NCBI GenBank assembly: GCA_011772495.1
Contig: WVZL01000037.1
Span: 37,120-91,676, forward strand
DNA length: 54,557 bases
Origin: Candidatus Aminicenantota bacterium
GTDB lineage: Bacteria > Acidobacteriota > Aminicenantia > Aminicenantales > Aminicenantaceae
Direction of reading: 5' to 3'
The position numbers and the translations under genes are program-made. Shown here in pieces: positions 1-7,953 of this stretch. Positions within the stretch are counted from its first letter, which is position 1. Each line of letters starts with the position of its first letter. The notes beneath the pieces were generated by a model. That model saw only the letters and a list, made by a program, of their open reading frames with translations. It was not told the DNA's origin and did no database searches.

Positions 1-462
1 GCCATAATTTTTGTTTTTAATCTATTCGAGCTGAAGGCCAAAAAGAAGCAAATCGGAACAATCCGTGCCCAATGGTCGTCCAAATTCAACCTGACCATCA
101 GAATGAACTGGATAGTCTGGGCTGCTGTTGTGGGCTACCTTTCGTGGAGCCTGTTCCTGATAATTTTTAAACCGTTCAGTAAAAACGAGTATGTTTTCCT
201 CTTCATATTTGCCCTCTTTTTAAGTTTCTATCCGAGATGGATCACAGCTATCGGTTCCAGGGGAATCATTTCCGGAATGGAAGTGTTCCTCTGGGAAGAT
301 CTTAGGGAATGGCAAATATTAAGCAGAGGAAAATCACAATATCTGGAAGTGAAACGGGAATCGCGCTCCACGCCACCAGGAATAAAAACGAAAAGGATTC
401 ACCTTCCTGCCAACAAAGACATAACCCTGCCTTCTCTTCACAACTCCCCTATGAATGATTGA
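1..462 (+). CDS. Small membrane protein, 5' end missing (DUF5673-like)
   Basis: The reading frame is open from the first base and ends at a TGA at 460-462, so the start lies outside the window. About 153 residues are visible. A basic cytoplasmic stretch (residues 10-35) is followed by two hydrophobic segments (about 37-57 and 62-78). The soluble C-terminus, with the pattern GSRGI..G...-LWEDLREW, looks like the small PH-like 'wSdI..y' domain of DUF5673-type membrane proteins. An internal ATG at 103 would remove the basic stretch and has no ribosome-binding site, so I do not take it as the start. Function unknown. The family call rests on pattern memory and is weak. Confidence 0.6.
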   Translation, partial: AIIFVFNLFELKAKKKQIGTIRAQWSSKFNLTIRMNWIVWAAVVGYLSWSLFLIIFKPFSKNEYVFLFIFALFLSFYPRWITAIGSRGIISGMEVFLWEDLREWQILSRGKSQYLEVKRESRSTPPGIKTKRIHLPANKDITLPSLHNSPMND

Positions 463-537
463 TCCCTGCGGGAACTATTCCCTTGAATACCAGGTGTTTC
501 TGTATTATTTTCTTTTCTGGAGGAAGGAAGGTGTTGC

Positions 538-1341
538 ATGAAAACATCAATAATTTTTATTTTAGTCTTGGTGTTGGTTCCTCCGGCCCTGCCACAGGAT
601 AAGACAAGTTCAGTAAACCTGGAAGACCTGACCTGGCTCGAGGCAGAAGAAGCCTTAAAGCGCTTTGAGGTTGTGCTCATCGCTCTGGGGGCCAGAACCA
701 AAGAGCATGGTCTCCATCTCCGGCTCAAGAATGACTATATTATGGCTGAGTACCTCAGGCAGAGGGTGATGAAGGAGGTTCCAGTGGTTGTATTGCCAAC
801 TCTGCAGTACGGTTATTATCCTGCCTTTTTGGAATATCCTGGTTCTGTATCTCTGAGGGCTGAGACCTTTAAGAAAGTTATCGTCGATATCTGCCAATCG
901 ATGAATGGTTATGGAGTCTGGAAATTTTATATTCTCAATACCGGCGTATCGACTCTCCGTCCTTTGAAAGAGGCCAGCGAGGAGCTGAGCAAGAAGGGAA
1001 TGGTGATGAAGTATTTAAACATACTAGAGGTAGATAAAAAGCTTCCTCCTGGGTTACTCCAACAGGAAGGGGGCACCCATGCTGATGAGGGAGAAACCTC
1101 CATGATGCTCTACCTGGCTCCGGAAACCGTGGACATGAGCAGTGCGGTCAAGGATTTTGATTCCAGGCCGCATCGGAGAGGATTGACTCGTGATCCAGAA
1201 GGACAGGGGCATTACAGCCCCACCGGGATTTGGGGTGACCCGACTCTAGCCACCAGGGAAAAGGGAAAAATCATCGTGGAAACTGCCATTAGAGAAATCG
1301 TCAAACAGATAAAAGAGCTCAATGCTCTCGAACTGGAATAA
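538..1341 (+). CDS. Secreted creatininase-family protein, metal-site variant
   Basis: 267 residues with an N-terminal signal peptide (hydrophobic 4-18, cleavage near LPQ-DK). The start is set by AGGAAGG just upstream of ATG 538. Creatininase-superfamily landmarks are present: an EHG-x-H block at residues 56-60, D66, a HADEGETS block at 181-188 (the family's HAG-x-xETS), and a GDPTLAT-x-x-KG block near 234-242. Creatininase-type enzymes are metal-dependent amidohydrolases that are normally cytoplasmic. Here the protein should be exported. The usual N-G-H-G-G-N metal-ligand loop reads NTGVST (134-139), without its His, so hydrolase activity is uncertain. No clear operon partner; the gene converges on the epimerase gene. 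Confidence 0.8.
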   Translation: MKTSIIFILVLVLVPPALPQDKTSSVNLEDLTWLEAEEALKRFEVVLIALGARTKEHGLHLRLKNDYIMAEYLRQRVMKEVPVVVLPTLQYGYYPAFLEYPGSVSLRAETFKKVIVDICQSMNGYGVWKFYILNTGVSTLRPLKEASEELSKKGMVMKYLNILEVDKKLPPGLLQQEGGTHADEGETSMMLYLAPETVDMSSAVKDFDSRPHRRGLTRDPEGQGHYSPTGIWGDPTLATREKGKIIVETAIREIVKQIKELNALELE

Positions 1342-1380
1342 TCGTCATTCAGACAAAGAAAATAGACTTCAGCAATATGC

Positions 1381-2226
1381 TCAGGGATTGAGTTCATGAA
1401 GATAGGTATCAAAGTTGTATTTCGGCCGATATCCAAGATACTTTTCTGCTTTTTTGATAACATAAACTCGGTCGATGCTCTGGGGGAGCTCCCATCCTTT
1501 CTGAGTAAACAGCTTGTCGATTGAGGGAAAGTGACGCCGGATTACGCTTGGGGCGTCATGAAGGAGCTCTGGCGTCTCATCTTCGGAAAAAGGCGAGCGA
1601 GCAGACACATTAAAAACATCATAGCCTTCTATATCAACTTCCAGGGCCAGAATATGGGCAGCTGCAGCATCCCTCACGTCGACCCCTCGATATAACCTGT
1701 AAAGGGCCCTGAGATATTCAGGCTCAGGGAAGAATCGGGAGACACGGAGGCTTAGGCAAGTCAATCCGTGAGTCTCTGACATGAGTCGGCACATGTTCTC
1801 AGCAGCAATCTTGGTGACGTCATAGATATCACGCGGCTTTGGCCTGAGCTCCTCGGTGACCCAAACCGCCTTTTTAGAGGGGACCATGGAATATCCGTAC
1901 AGAGAAGTAGTGCTGGTATAGATAAAACGACGGATCCTGTTCTTTATGGAAGCCTCTAAGAGTATTTGTGTCCCTTTGATGTTGGTATCGATGAAAGCTT
2001 CAGGGGGATATTCCTTTATATGAGGAGCGTGTAAGGAGGCTGTATGAACTACGATATCTATCCCTTTTACGACGGAGAAAGTGAAGTCGCGATCACTCAA
2101 ATTGCCGACTTGCGCTGTGTGCTCGGCGGGAGTTAAATCCACTCCAACCACAGAATGGTCCGAGGAGAGCATTCCTGCAATGACCGAGCCGATTTGGCCT
2201 GATGCGCCAGTCACCAAGATCCGCAT
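1381..2226 (-). CDS. NAD-dependent epimerase/dehydratase (extended SDR)
   Basis: 281 residues. The N-terminal Rossmann motif TGASGQIG is at residues 6-13. D30 ends beta-2, which favours NAD over NADP. The catalytic pair is YxxxK (Y135, K139), with the Ser/Thr-rich STTS segment at 105-108. These are the hallmarks of sugar-nucleotide epimerases and dehydratases of the extended short-chain dehydrogenase superfamily. At 281 residues it is slightly short for GalE-type enzymes (about 310-330), and the substrate-binding C-terminal half is not diagnostic. It is transcribed divergently from the DUF1846 gene across about 185 bases. Substrate unknown; NAD-dependent sugar or steroid oxidoreductase chemistry is equally possible. 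Confidence 0.85.
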   Translation of the reverse strand: MRILVTGASGQIGSVIAGMLSSDHSVVGVDLTPAEHTAQVGNLSDRDFTFSVVKGIDIVVHTASLHAPHIKEYPPEAFIDTNIKGTQILLEASIKNRIRRFIYTSTTSLYGYSMVPSKKAVWVTEELRPKPRDIYDVTKIAAENMCRLMSETHGLTCLSLRVSRFFPEPEYLRALYRLYRGVDVRDAAAAHILALEVDIEGYDVFNVSARSPFSEDETPELLHDAPSVIRRHFPSIDKLFTQKGWELPQSIDRVYVIKKAEKYLGYRPKYNFDTYLHELNP

Positions 2227-2368
2227 CTTTCACTCATCAGCAAAGTCCGATTTTCCATTTTATAACTCAAAATATGATTTTACAATGAGATCTCTCTGGC
2301 CAAGGCAATAAAGAATTATTAAACCCAGAAGTGAAAAAGCAAAAAAGGTAGGAATCTCTTTTAATCTT

Positions 2369-2397
2369 TTGACATCAGATTTTTCTTGTGCTATATG
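2369..2397 (+). promoter_or_regulatory. Sigma70-type promoter of the DUF1846 gene
   Basis: Consensus -35 TTGACA at 2369-2374, a 17-base spacer, and -10 TATATG at 2392-2397. The expected transcription start (about 2404) lies only about 8 bases before ATG 2412. Confidence 0.6.
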
Positions 2398-2411
2398 TTT
2401 CGCAACTTGAA

Positions 2412-3929
2412 ATGGTAAAGAATCCTGGTTTCGATAACGAAAAATATTTAAAAGAACAGACAGCTGCCATCCTGGAAAGAGTTGAGCTGTTCAACAACAA
2501 GCTTTATCTCGAGTTTGGAGGGAAACTTCTCTTTGATTATCATGCTGCGAGAGTGCTCCCCGGATACGACCCGAATGTCAAGATGAGGCTCCTCCAAAAA
2601 CTGAAAGAAAAGGCCGAGATTCTTCTCTGCATTTACGCCAAGGATATCGAGAGAAAGAAATTGAGAGCAGATTTTGGCATTACCTATGATGTCGATGCCT
2701 TGAAGCTGATCGATGATGTAAGAAGCTGGGGGCTTGAAATCCTGGGAGTGGTGATCACTCGCTTCGATGATCAGCCGGCTGCGAAAATATTCAAGAATAA
2801 ACTGGAGCGGCGTGGAATTAAGGTTTACACCCACTCCTATACCAAGGGTTATCCTACAGATATTGATTTGATCATCAGTGATGAAGGTTGTGGAGCTAAC
2901 CAATACATACCCACTCAAAGGCCCTTGGTCATAGTGACCGGCCCTGGTCCTGGGAGCGGTAAGTTGGCCACCTGTCTTTCCCAGATGTATCATGATTATA
3001 AGAAGGGAATTAGGTCCGGTTATGCAAAATTTGAAACCTTTCCGATCTGGAATTATCCCTTAAAACATCCTGTTAACGTGGCTTACGAAGCCGCCACAGC
3101 AGACATCGGGGATTTTAACCTTGTAGACCCTTTTCATCTAGAAACTTACAATAAAACTTCAGTCAATTACAACCGTGATGTGGAGGTTTTTCCCGTGCTC
3201 GAGCGCATACTAGAAAGACTCACCGGAGCTGAATCTGTGTACAAGTCTCCCACGGATATGGGGGTGAACCGGGCGAGTTCTGGAATTGTGGATGATAAGG
3301 TGGTCCGAGAAGCTGCCAAGCAAGAAGTGATACGCAGGTATTTTCGGTACAGCTGTGAGTATGCCATGGGTTTTGTGGAGAAAGATACTGTCCAAAGAGC
3401 CGAACTTCTCATGAAAGAGCTTAACCTTCGACCTGAGGATAGGAATGTCGTGGAGCCAGCAAGACAGGCTGCCGAAGATGCCAAGAAGAAGAAAAAAGGG
3501 CACAAAGGGATTTTTTGCGGCGCTGCGCTGGAGCTTCACGATGGCTCGATTATTACTGGAAGTAATTCTTCTCTTATGCATGCTGCTTCGAGCCTCGTTA
3601 TAAAGACCATAAAAAAATTAGCCGCCATTCCAGACAAAACTCATTTATTATCGCCGGCTATAATTGAATCCATAGGCAATCTTAAAGAAGACATCTTGCA
3701 ATCAGCGTCTGTAAGCCTCGACCTGGAAGAAACTTTAATCAGCTTGAGCATAAGTGCCACTACCAACCCAACTGTTCAATCGGCAGTGGTGGAACTGAAA
3801 GAACTCCGAGGCTGTGAAGTCCATATGACGCACATTCCCACTCCTGGTGATGAGGTTGGTTTAAAAAAATTAGGGGTCAATCTGACCAGTGAACCCAATT
3901 TTTCCACCAAAAATCTTTTCACTGTCTAA
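2412..3929 (+). CDS. DUF1846 family protein
   Basis: About 505 residues from ATG 2412. The GTG at 2388, which would add 8 residues, lies upstream of the -10 box of a consensus promoter and is rejected. The sequence matches the DUF1846 family throughout: a GFDNEKYL start, a LEFGGKL..DYHA-RVLPG block, TYDVD, GYP-DIDL, a glycine-rich VTGPGPGSGK segment near residue 185 resembling a phosphate-binding loop, a KFETFPIWN-PLKHPVN block, and SPTDMGVN near 290. Full length for the family (about 500). Structures are known from structural genomics but the function is not established. No Shine-Dalgarno sequence is visible, consistent with a nearly leaderless mRNA. Confidence 0.9.
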   Translation: MVKNPGFDNEKYLKEQTAAILERVELFNNKLYLEFGGKLLFDYHAARVLPGYDPNVKMRLLQKLKEKAEILLCIYAKDIERKKLRADFGITYDVDALKLIDDVRSWGLEILGVVITRFDDQPAAKIFKNKLERRGIKVYTHSYTKGYPTDIDLIISDEGCGANQYIPTQRPLVIVTGPGPGSGKLATCLSQMYHDYKKGIRSGYAKFETFPIWNYPLKHPVNVAYEAATADIGDFNLVDPFHLETYNKTSVNYNRDVEVFPVLERILERLTGAESVYKSPTDMGVNRASSGIVDDKVVREAAKQEVIRRYFRYSCEYAMGFVEKDTVQRAELLMKELNLRPEDRNVVEPARQAAEDAKKKKKGHKGIFCGAALELHDGSIITGSNSSLMHAASSLVIKTIKKLAAIPDKTHLLSPAIIESIGNLKEDILQSASVSLDLEETLISLSISATTNPTVQSAVVELKELRGCEVHMTHIPTPGDEVGLKKLGVNLTSEPNFSTKNLFTV

Positions 3930-4003
3930 AGATTACACAAAAAATGAGAAAGAAGTTTTTTCATCGACAACGCTATCAAGAATGAAGCAAGCCTGAAGCA
4001 AAG

Positions 4004-4604
4004 ATGCTAAGGAAATCAGCCGATAAAGAGACCTTACTCGACGATTTTTTGCCAGAGTATGAATTCAGAGGAATTCAGTCGATTGTGATTAAGGCTTCGC
4101 CCCAGCGGATCTTCCGCGCGATTTGGGAAGTTACCTTTGAGGATATGCCCTTGGCTAGGTTTTTAGGTGAGCTGCGTTATTTGCTGGGTCGCCTTGTCGG
4201 AAAAAAAAAGGACAAGACAAAAAGCAGTCAGCCTTTTCTGGAGCTCGTTCTTCAAAGCGGTAATATCCAGCTGGCTGAGGACAAGGACAAAGAAGGCGTT
4301 ATCGGAGCCATCGGCAAGCTTCATCAAGTGACTGATCAAGAATTTGTGCCTTTAAAAGATGCAGAGGAGTTTTTAAGATTCGACAAGCCGGAATACCAAA
4401 AGCTTGCCCAGAGTTTCCGTATATCTGGAGGCGACGAGGAAATTGGCCATACAATCAGGTTCGAGCACCGAACGCACGCCTTAAGTCCTCTCCTCTAAGA
4501 AGAAGTTTGCCGTCTACTGGCTGTTTATCAAGCCCAGCAGTGCATTCATGCTGCGTCTGTTGCTTCGAGCCATAAAGCGGCGAGCTGAAGCAGTTAATGG
4601 CTAG
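4004..4604 (+). pseudogene. SRPBCC-like protein gene interrupted by a +1 frameshift near 4493
   Basis: The ATG 4004 frame encodes 164 residues and stops at 4496-4498. The N-terminus (LDDFLPEYEFRG..S..I.A.P..IF.A...V) is typical of a roughly 200-residue family of SRPBCC/DUF2867-like proteins. The family's conserved C-terminus continues immediately in another frame: from 4494 the codons read SKKKFAVYWLFIKP..., ending ...LRAIKRRAEAVNG at TAG 4602-4604. Removing one C at 4492/4493 joins the two parts into a 199-residue protein of normal length. This could be a real mutation, a sequencing or assembly error, or (less likely) recoding at CTC-TAA. Function of the family is unknown. Confidence 0.75.
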
Positions 4605-4791
4605 TAAGAGATTGCTTCGGCTCTGCGAGCCCAGCAATGACATTCAATCCCAAACCTCGCCATGACATTTTATTCACGAATCTCACTTAACGTTTTGATT
4701 TCGTTCTTCACATTGCATTAAAAAGTGCTGGTGAATCGTTGGCCCCGTACAAAAAGATTTGTTATTTAAAGCGAGCCCTGTCTGCAAATTA

Positions 4792-4820
4792 TTGCTTTTG
4801 GTTACTATTTAGGCTATAAA
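4792..4820 (+). promoter_or_regulatory. Promoter of gltX-glnS
   Basis: -35 TTGCTT at 4792-4797, a 17-base spacer and -10 TATAAA at 4815-4820, about 50 bases upstream of the gltX start. A GGGGACGGAG ribosome-binding site precedes ATG 4872. Confidence 0.45.
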
Positions 4821-4871
4821 AATTGTACATAAGTTGTATATGTCCCTCTATTTCAGGGGACGGAGATAAGT

Positions 4872-6155
4872 ATGGTTAAGGTGAGATTCGCTCCCAGCCC
4901 GACAGGATTTCTGCACCTCGGGAGTGCCCGGACTGCACTTTTCAACTGGCTTCATGCCCGGCATACCGGAGGCCAATTTCTGCTTAGGATAGAAGACACG
5001 GATAAGGTAAGATCTGATAAAAAATTCCTCGATGAAATCCTCGAAGATTTGAAATGGCTGGGTATGGATTGGGATGAAGAGCCGATATACCAGAGCCAGC
5101 GCTTCGATACCTATCGAGAAAAAGCAGAGGAAGTTCTTTCCAAAGAGAAAGCTTATAGAGAAGGAGATGCCATCATCTTCAAAGTGGAAAAAGGCCGGAA
5201 TATAGAATTTGAGGACATCATACACGGCAATATAACGACCAATACCGATACGATCAAGGACCAGGTCATGATCAAGTCTGATGGGTCGCCCACTTATAAC
5301 TTCTCCTGTGTCTTGGATGATATTTCTCTGGAAATAACTCATGTTTTAAGAGGCGATGACCATATTTCCAACACGCCAAAGCAGATACTTTTTTACGAGG
5401 CTCTGGGATATACCCCACCAAAATTCGGGCACATGCCGCTTATATTGGGGCCTGATGGAGCCAAGCTTTCCAAAAGGCACGGGGGTGTTTCAGTGGAAGA
5501 GTACAAGAGAGAAGGTTTCTTACCCGAGGCACTCGCCAATTACCTCATCCTTTTAGGGTGGTTTCCGGGTGAAGACCAGGAGATCTTATCGCTCGAGGAG
5601 GCAGTGAAGCTGTTCGATATAAACGATATGAGTGATGTCCAAGCCAAGTTCGATATTCAAAAACTCAGGTGGCTGAACGGAGAGTACATCATGAAGGAGA
5701 AGAACGAAGATCTCCTCCCACTTCTCAAAAAACAACTCAGTGCTACTAAGATCGATACCTCCAAATTCGCTGATGAATATCTCACCAAGCTTATAGACTT
5801 GTATAAAATAAGGATGAAGACACTGAGTGAATTCGCGGGATTGACAGAATGTTTTTTCCAAGACGATTTTAAGATGGATGAAGAGGGCAAGAAGAAATAT
5901 CTTGATAAGGAAGAAAATGTAGAAAACATAAGGATTTTTGCAAACCGTTTGGAGGGGCTAGAAGATTTTTCCCATGAGAAAATAGAAAAAATCTGCCGTG
6001 ACATTGCTGAGGAGAGAAGTCTCAAGGCAGCCGAGATCATCCATCCCACCCGCCTGGCCATTAGCGGGAAAACAAAAGGGGCTGGTCTTTTTGAGATGAT
6101 GGAACTTCTCGGTAAAGAAAAGGTTTTAGAACGCATGAGAGGCATTCAGACATGA
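4872..6155 (+). CDS. gltX: Glutamate--tRNA ligase, compact form
   Basis: 427 residues; class I synthetase that charges tRNA-Glu with glutamate in the cytoplasm. HIGH-type motif HLGS at 15-18 within [20 protein letters not shown]-type motif KLSKR at 198-202, and the family block [13 protein letters not shown] at 160-172. Typical bacterial GluRS is 465-490 residues. Here roughly 45-50 residues are absent between KAY (93-95) and GDAIIFKV (98-105). This is the stretch that normally carries the C-x-C / peptide segment ending in YDGRCR. The remaining fold landmarks are intact, so the enzyme is probably functional. The stop codon overlaps the glnS start (ATGA), so the two synthetases are translationally coupled. 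A separate GlnRS implies this GluRS need not be non-discriminating. Confidence 0.95.
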   Translation: MVKVRFAPSPTGFLHLGSARTALFNWLHARHTGGQFLLRIEDTDKVRSDKKFLDEILEDLKWLGMDWDEEPIYQSQRFDTYREKAEEVLSKEKAYREGDAIIFKVEKGRNIEFEDIIHGNITTNTDTIKDQVMIKSDGSPTYNFSCVLDDISLEITHVLRGDDHISNTPKQILFYEALGYTPPKFGHMPLILGPDGAKLSKRHGGVSVEEYKREGFLPEALANYLILLGWFPGEDQEILSLEEAVKLFDINDMSDVQAKFDIQKLRWLNGEYIMKEKNEDLLPLLKKQLSATKIDTSKFADEYLTKLIDLYKIRMKTLSEFAGLTECFFQDDFKMDEEGKKKYLDKEENVENIRIFANRLEGLEDFSHEKIEKICRDIAEERSLKAAEIIHPTRLAISGKTKGAGLFEMMELLGKEKVLERMRGIQT

Positions 6156-7849
6156 GTACCCCTAAAATGAAACCAAATTTTATCAAAGATATCATTGATG
6201 ATGATATGAAGACCGATAAGTATGGAGGGCGTGTTCACACAAGGTTTCCACCCGAACCAAACGGATATCTTCATATCGGACACGCCAAGTCGATCTGCCT
6301 GAATTTCGGCCTGGCCAAAGAATATAATGGGCTCTGCAATCTGCGTTTTGATGATACAAACCCAGAGACAGAAGAGATGGAGTACGTAGAATCCATAAAG
6401 GATGACGTGAGATGGCTTGGGTTCGATTGGGAAGACCGGCTCTATCATGCCTCGGACTATTTTGAGCAGCTCTACGAGTATGCAGTTCAGCTCGTCAAGA
6501 AGGGAAAAGCGTATGTCTGCGACTTGAGTATGGACCAGATCAGAGAGTATCGGGGAACTTTGACCGAGCCAGGCAAAGAAAGCCCGTACCGGAATCGGTC
6601 GATCGAAGAAAGCCTGGATCTCCTTGAGCGCATGAAAGCCGGAGAGTTTGAAGAAGGTGCGCGCGTGCTGCGCGCTAAGATCGATATGGCCCATCCCAAT
6701 GTCTTGATGCGCGACCCGACCCTCTATCGGATTCGCAAAAAGGATCATTACCGAACAGGTGGTGAATGGTGCATCTATCCTACCTATGATTTTACTCATT
6801 GCCTCTCGGATTCGATCGAAGGGATTACCCATTCCATCTGCACCCTGGAGTTCGAAAATAATCGTCCCCTGTATGATTGGATTCTGGATGAGCTAGGAGT
6901 CCACCATCCGCAGCAGATTGAATTCGCCCGCCTCAATCTCAGCCATACGATCATGAGCAAGCGGAGGCTTCTGGAGCTGGTAGAAGAAGGCCTTGTGAGC
7001 GGATGGGATGACCCGCGCATGCCTACCTTATCAGGATTGAGAAGGCGCGGGTATACGCCCGAGTCTATCCGGAATTTCTGTGATGAGATCGGAGTGGCCA
7101 AGGCCAACAGTATCGTTGATATCGTCATGCTGGAAAACAGTATTCGTGAGGAATTGAACAAGACCACTCCCCGGGTGATGGCTGTCTTGCGCCCGCTTAA
7201 AGTGGTTATCATCAACTATCCGGAGGATAAGGAAGAAGAGCTGGAGGCTGTCAATAATCCAGAGGACCCGAGCATGGGAACCAGAAAAGTCCCGTTTTCG
7301 CGTGTCCTCTACATCGAACAGGATGACTTTCGTGAGGAGCCGCCCAAGAAATTTTTCCGCTTGGCCCCCGGGCGGGAAGTGCGCTTACGCTATGCCTATT
7401 TTGTTAAGTGTGTTGATGTGATCAAGGACGAGAAGACAGGAGAAATCCTCGAACTGCACTGCACTTATGATCCGGCCACGCGGGGTGGAGATGCACCTGA
7501 CGGACGTAAAGTCAAGAGCACGATGCACTGGGTTTCGGCCAAAGAAGCGGTTGAGGCTGAGGTGCGTTTATATGATTATCTCTTCACCAAACGGGATGCC
7601 AGCGAGGTGGAGGAAGGAAAGGATTTCAAATCGAACTTAAACCCGAATTCCCTGGCAACGCTGACCTCCTGCATGCTAGAACCAAGCCTTAAAGACGCGA
7701 AACCAGGAAGTCGCTTTCAGTTTGAAAGGCTGGGCTATTTTTGTGTGGATACAGTTGATTCCACTCCTGATAAGCTCGTTTTTAATCGCACGGTGACCCT
7801 TCGTGACCCCTGGGAGAAGATCCGGAAGCAGATAGAAAGGGAAAAATAA
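6152..7849 (+). CDS. glnS: Glutamine--tRNA ligase
   Basis: 565 residues, normal length for bacterial GlnRS (about 555). Signatures: [16 protein letters not shown] with the HIGH motif near residues 37-40, the LRFDDTNPE block, the [15 protein letters not shown] block near 209-223, and the KMSKS-type MSKRRL near 268-273. It is followed by the two C-terminal beta-barrel anticodon-binding domains. Starts at ATG 6152, overlapping the gltX stop by 4 bases. Direct glutaminylation of tRNA-Gln is restricted among bacteria (several Proteobacteria, Bacteroidota, some Acidobacteriota and others), which helps limit taxonomy. Most related genomes do not carry gltX and glnS as one coupled unit, so the arrangement is notable. 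Confidence 0.96.
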   Translation: MSTPKMKPNFIKDIIDDDMKTDKYGGRVHTRFPPEPNGYLHIGHAKSICLNFGLAKEYNGLCNLRFDDTNPETEEMEYVESIKDDVRWLGFDWEDRLYHASDYFEQLYEYAVQLVKKGKAYVCDLSMDQIREYRGTLTEPGKESPYRNRSIEESLDLLERMKAGEFEEGARVLRAKIDMAHPNVLMRDPTLYRIRKKDHYRTGGEWCIYPTYDFTHCLSDSIEGITHSICTLEFENNRPLYDWILDELGVHHPQQIEFARLNLSHTIMSKRRLLELVEEGLVSGWDDPRMPTLSGLRRRGYTPESIRNFCDEIGVAKANSIVDIVMLENSIREELNKTTPRVMAVLRPLKVVIINYPEDKEEELEAVNNPEDPSMGTRKVPFSRVLYIEQDDFREEPPKKFFRLAPGREVRLRYAYFVKCVDVIKDEKTGEILELHCTYDPATRGGDAPDGRKVKSTMHWVSAKEAVEAEVRLYDYLFTKRDASEVEEGKDFKSNLNPNSLATLTSCMLEPSLKDAKPGSRFQFERLGYFCVDTVDSTPDKLVFNRTVTLRDPWEKIRKQIEREK

Positions 7850-7953
7850 GGAATAAAAGGATATCGAGTTTCTCGAGCTTTTCGCGCACCGGTTTTTAAC
7901 ACAATTCTTAGGCTAAAGCAATGATGATATGATACCCGGAAATAAAGAGAGAC

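Noticed and set aside
2388-2411. GTG 2388 as start of the DUF1846 protein
   Set aside because: It lies in the promoter spacer, before the -10 box; family members start near the GFDNEKYL block reached from ATG 2412.
4494-4604. Programmed +1 frameshifting in the SRPBCC-like gene
   Set aside because: CTC-TAA is not a known slippery site, no stimulatory Shine-Dalgarno-like element precedes it; a simple indel is the simpler account.
7864-7882. TCGAG-TTT-CTCGA hairpin as terminator of glnS
   Set aside because: The stem is only 5 pairs and the following T stretch is short and interrupted.
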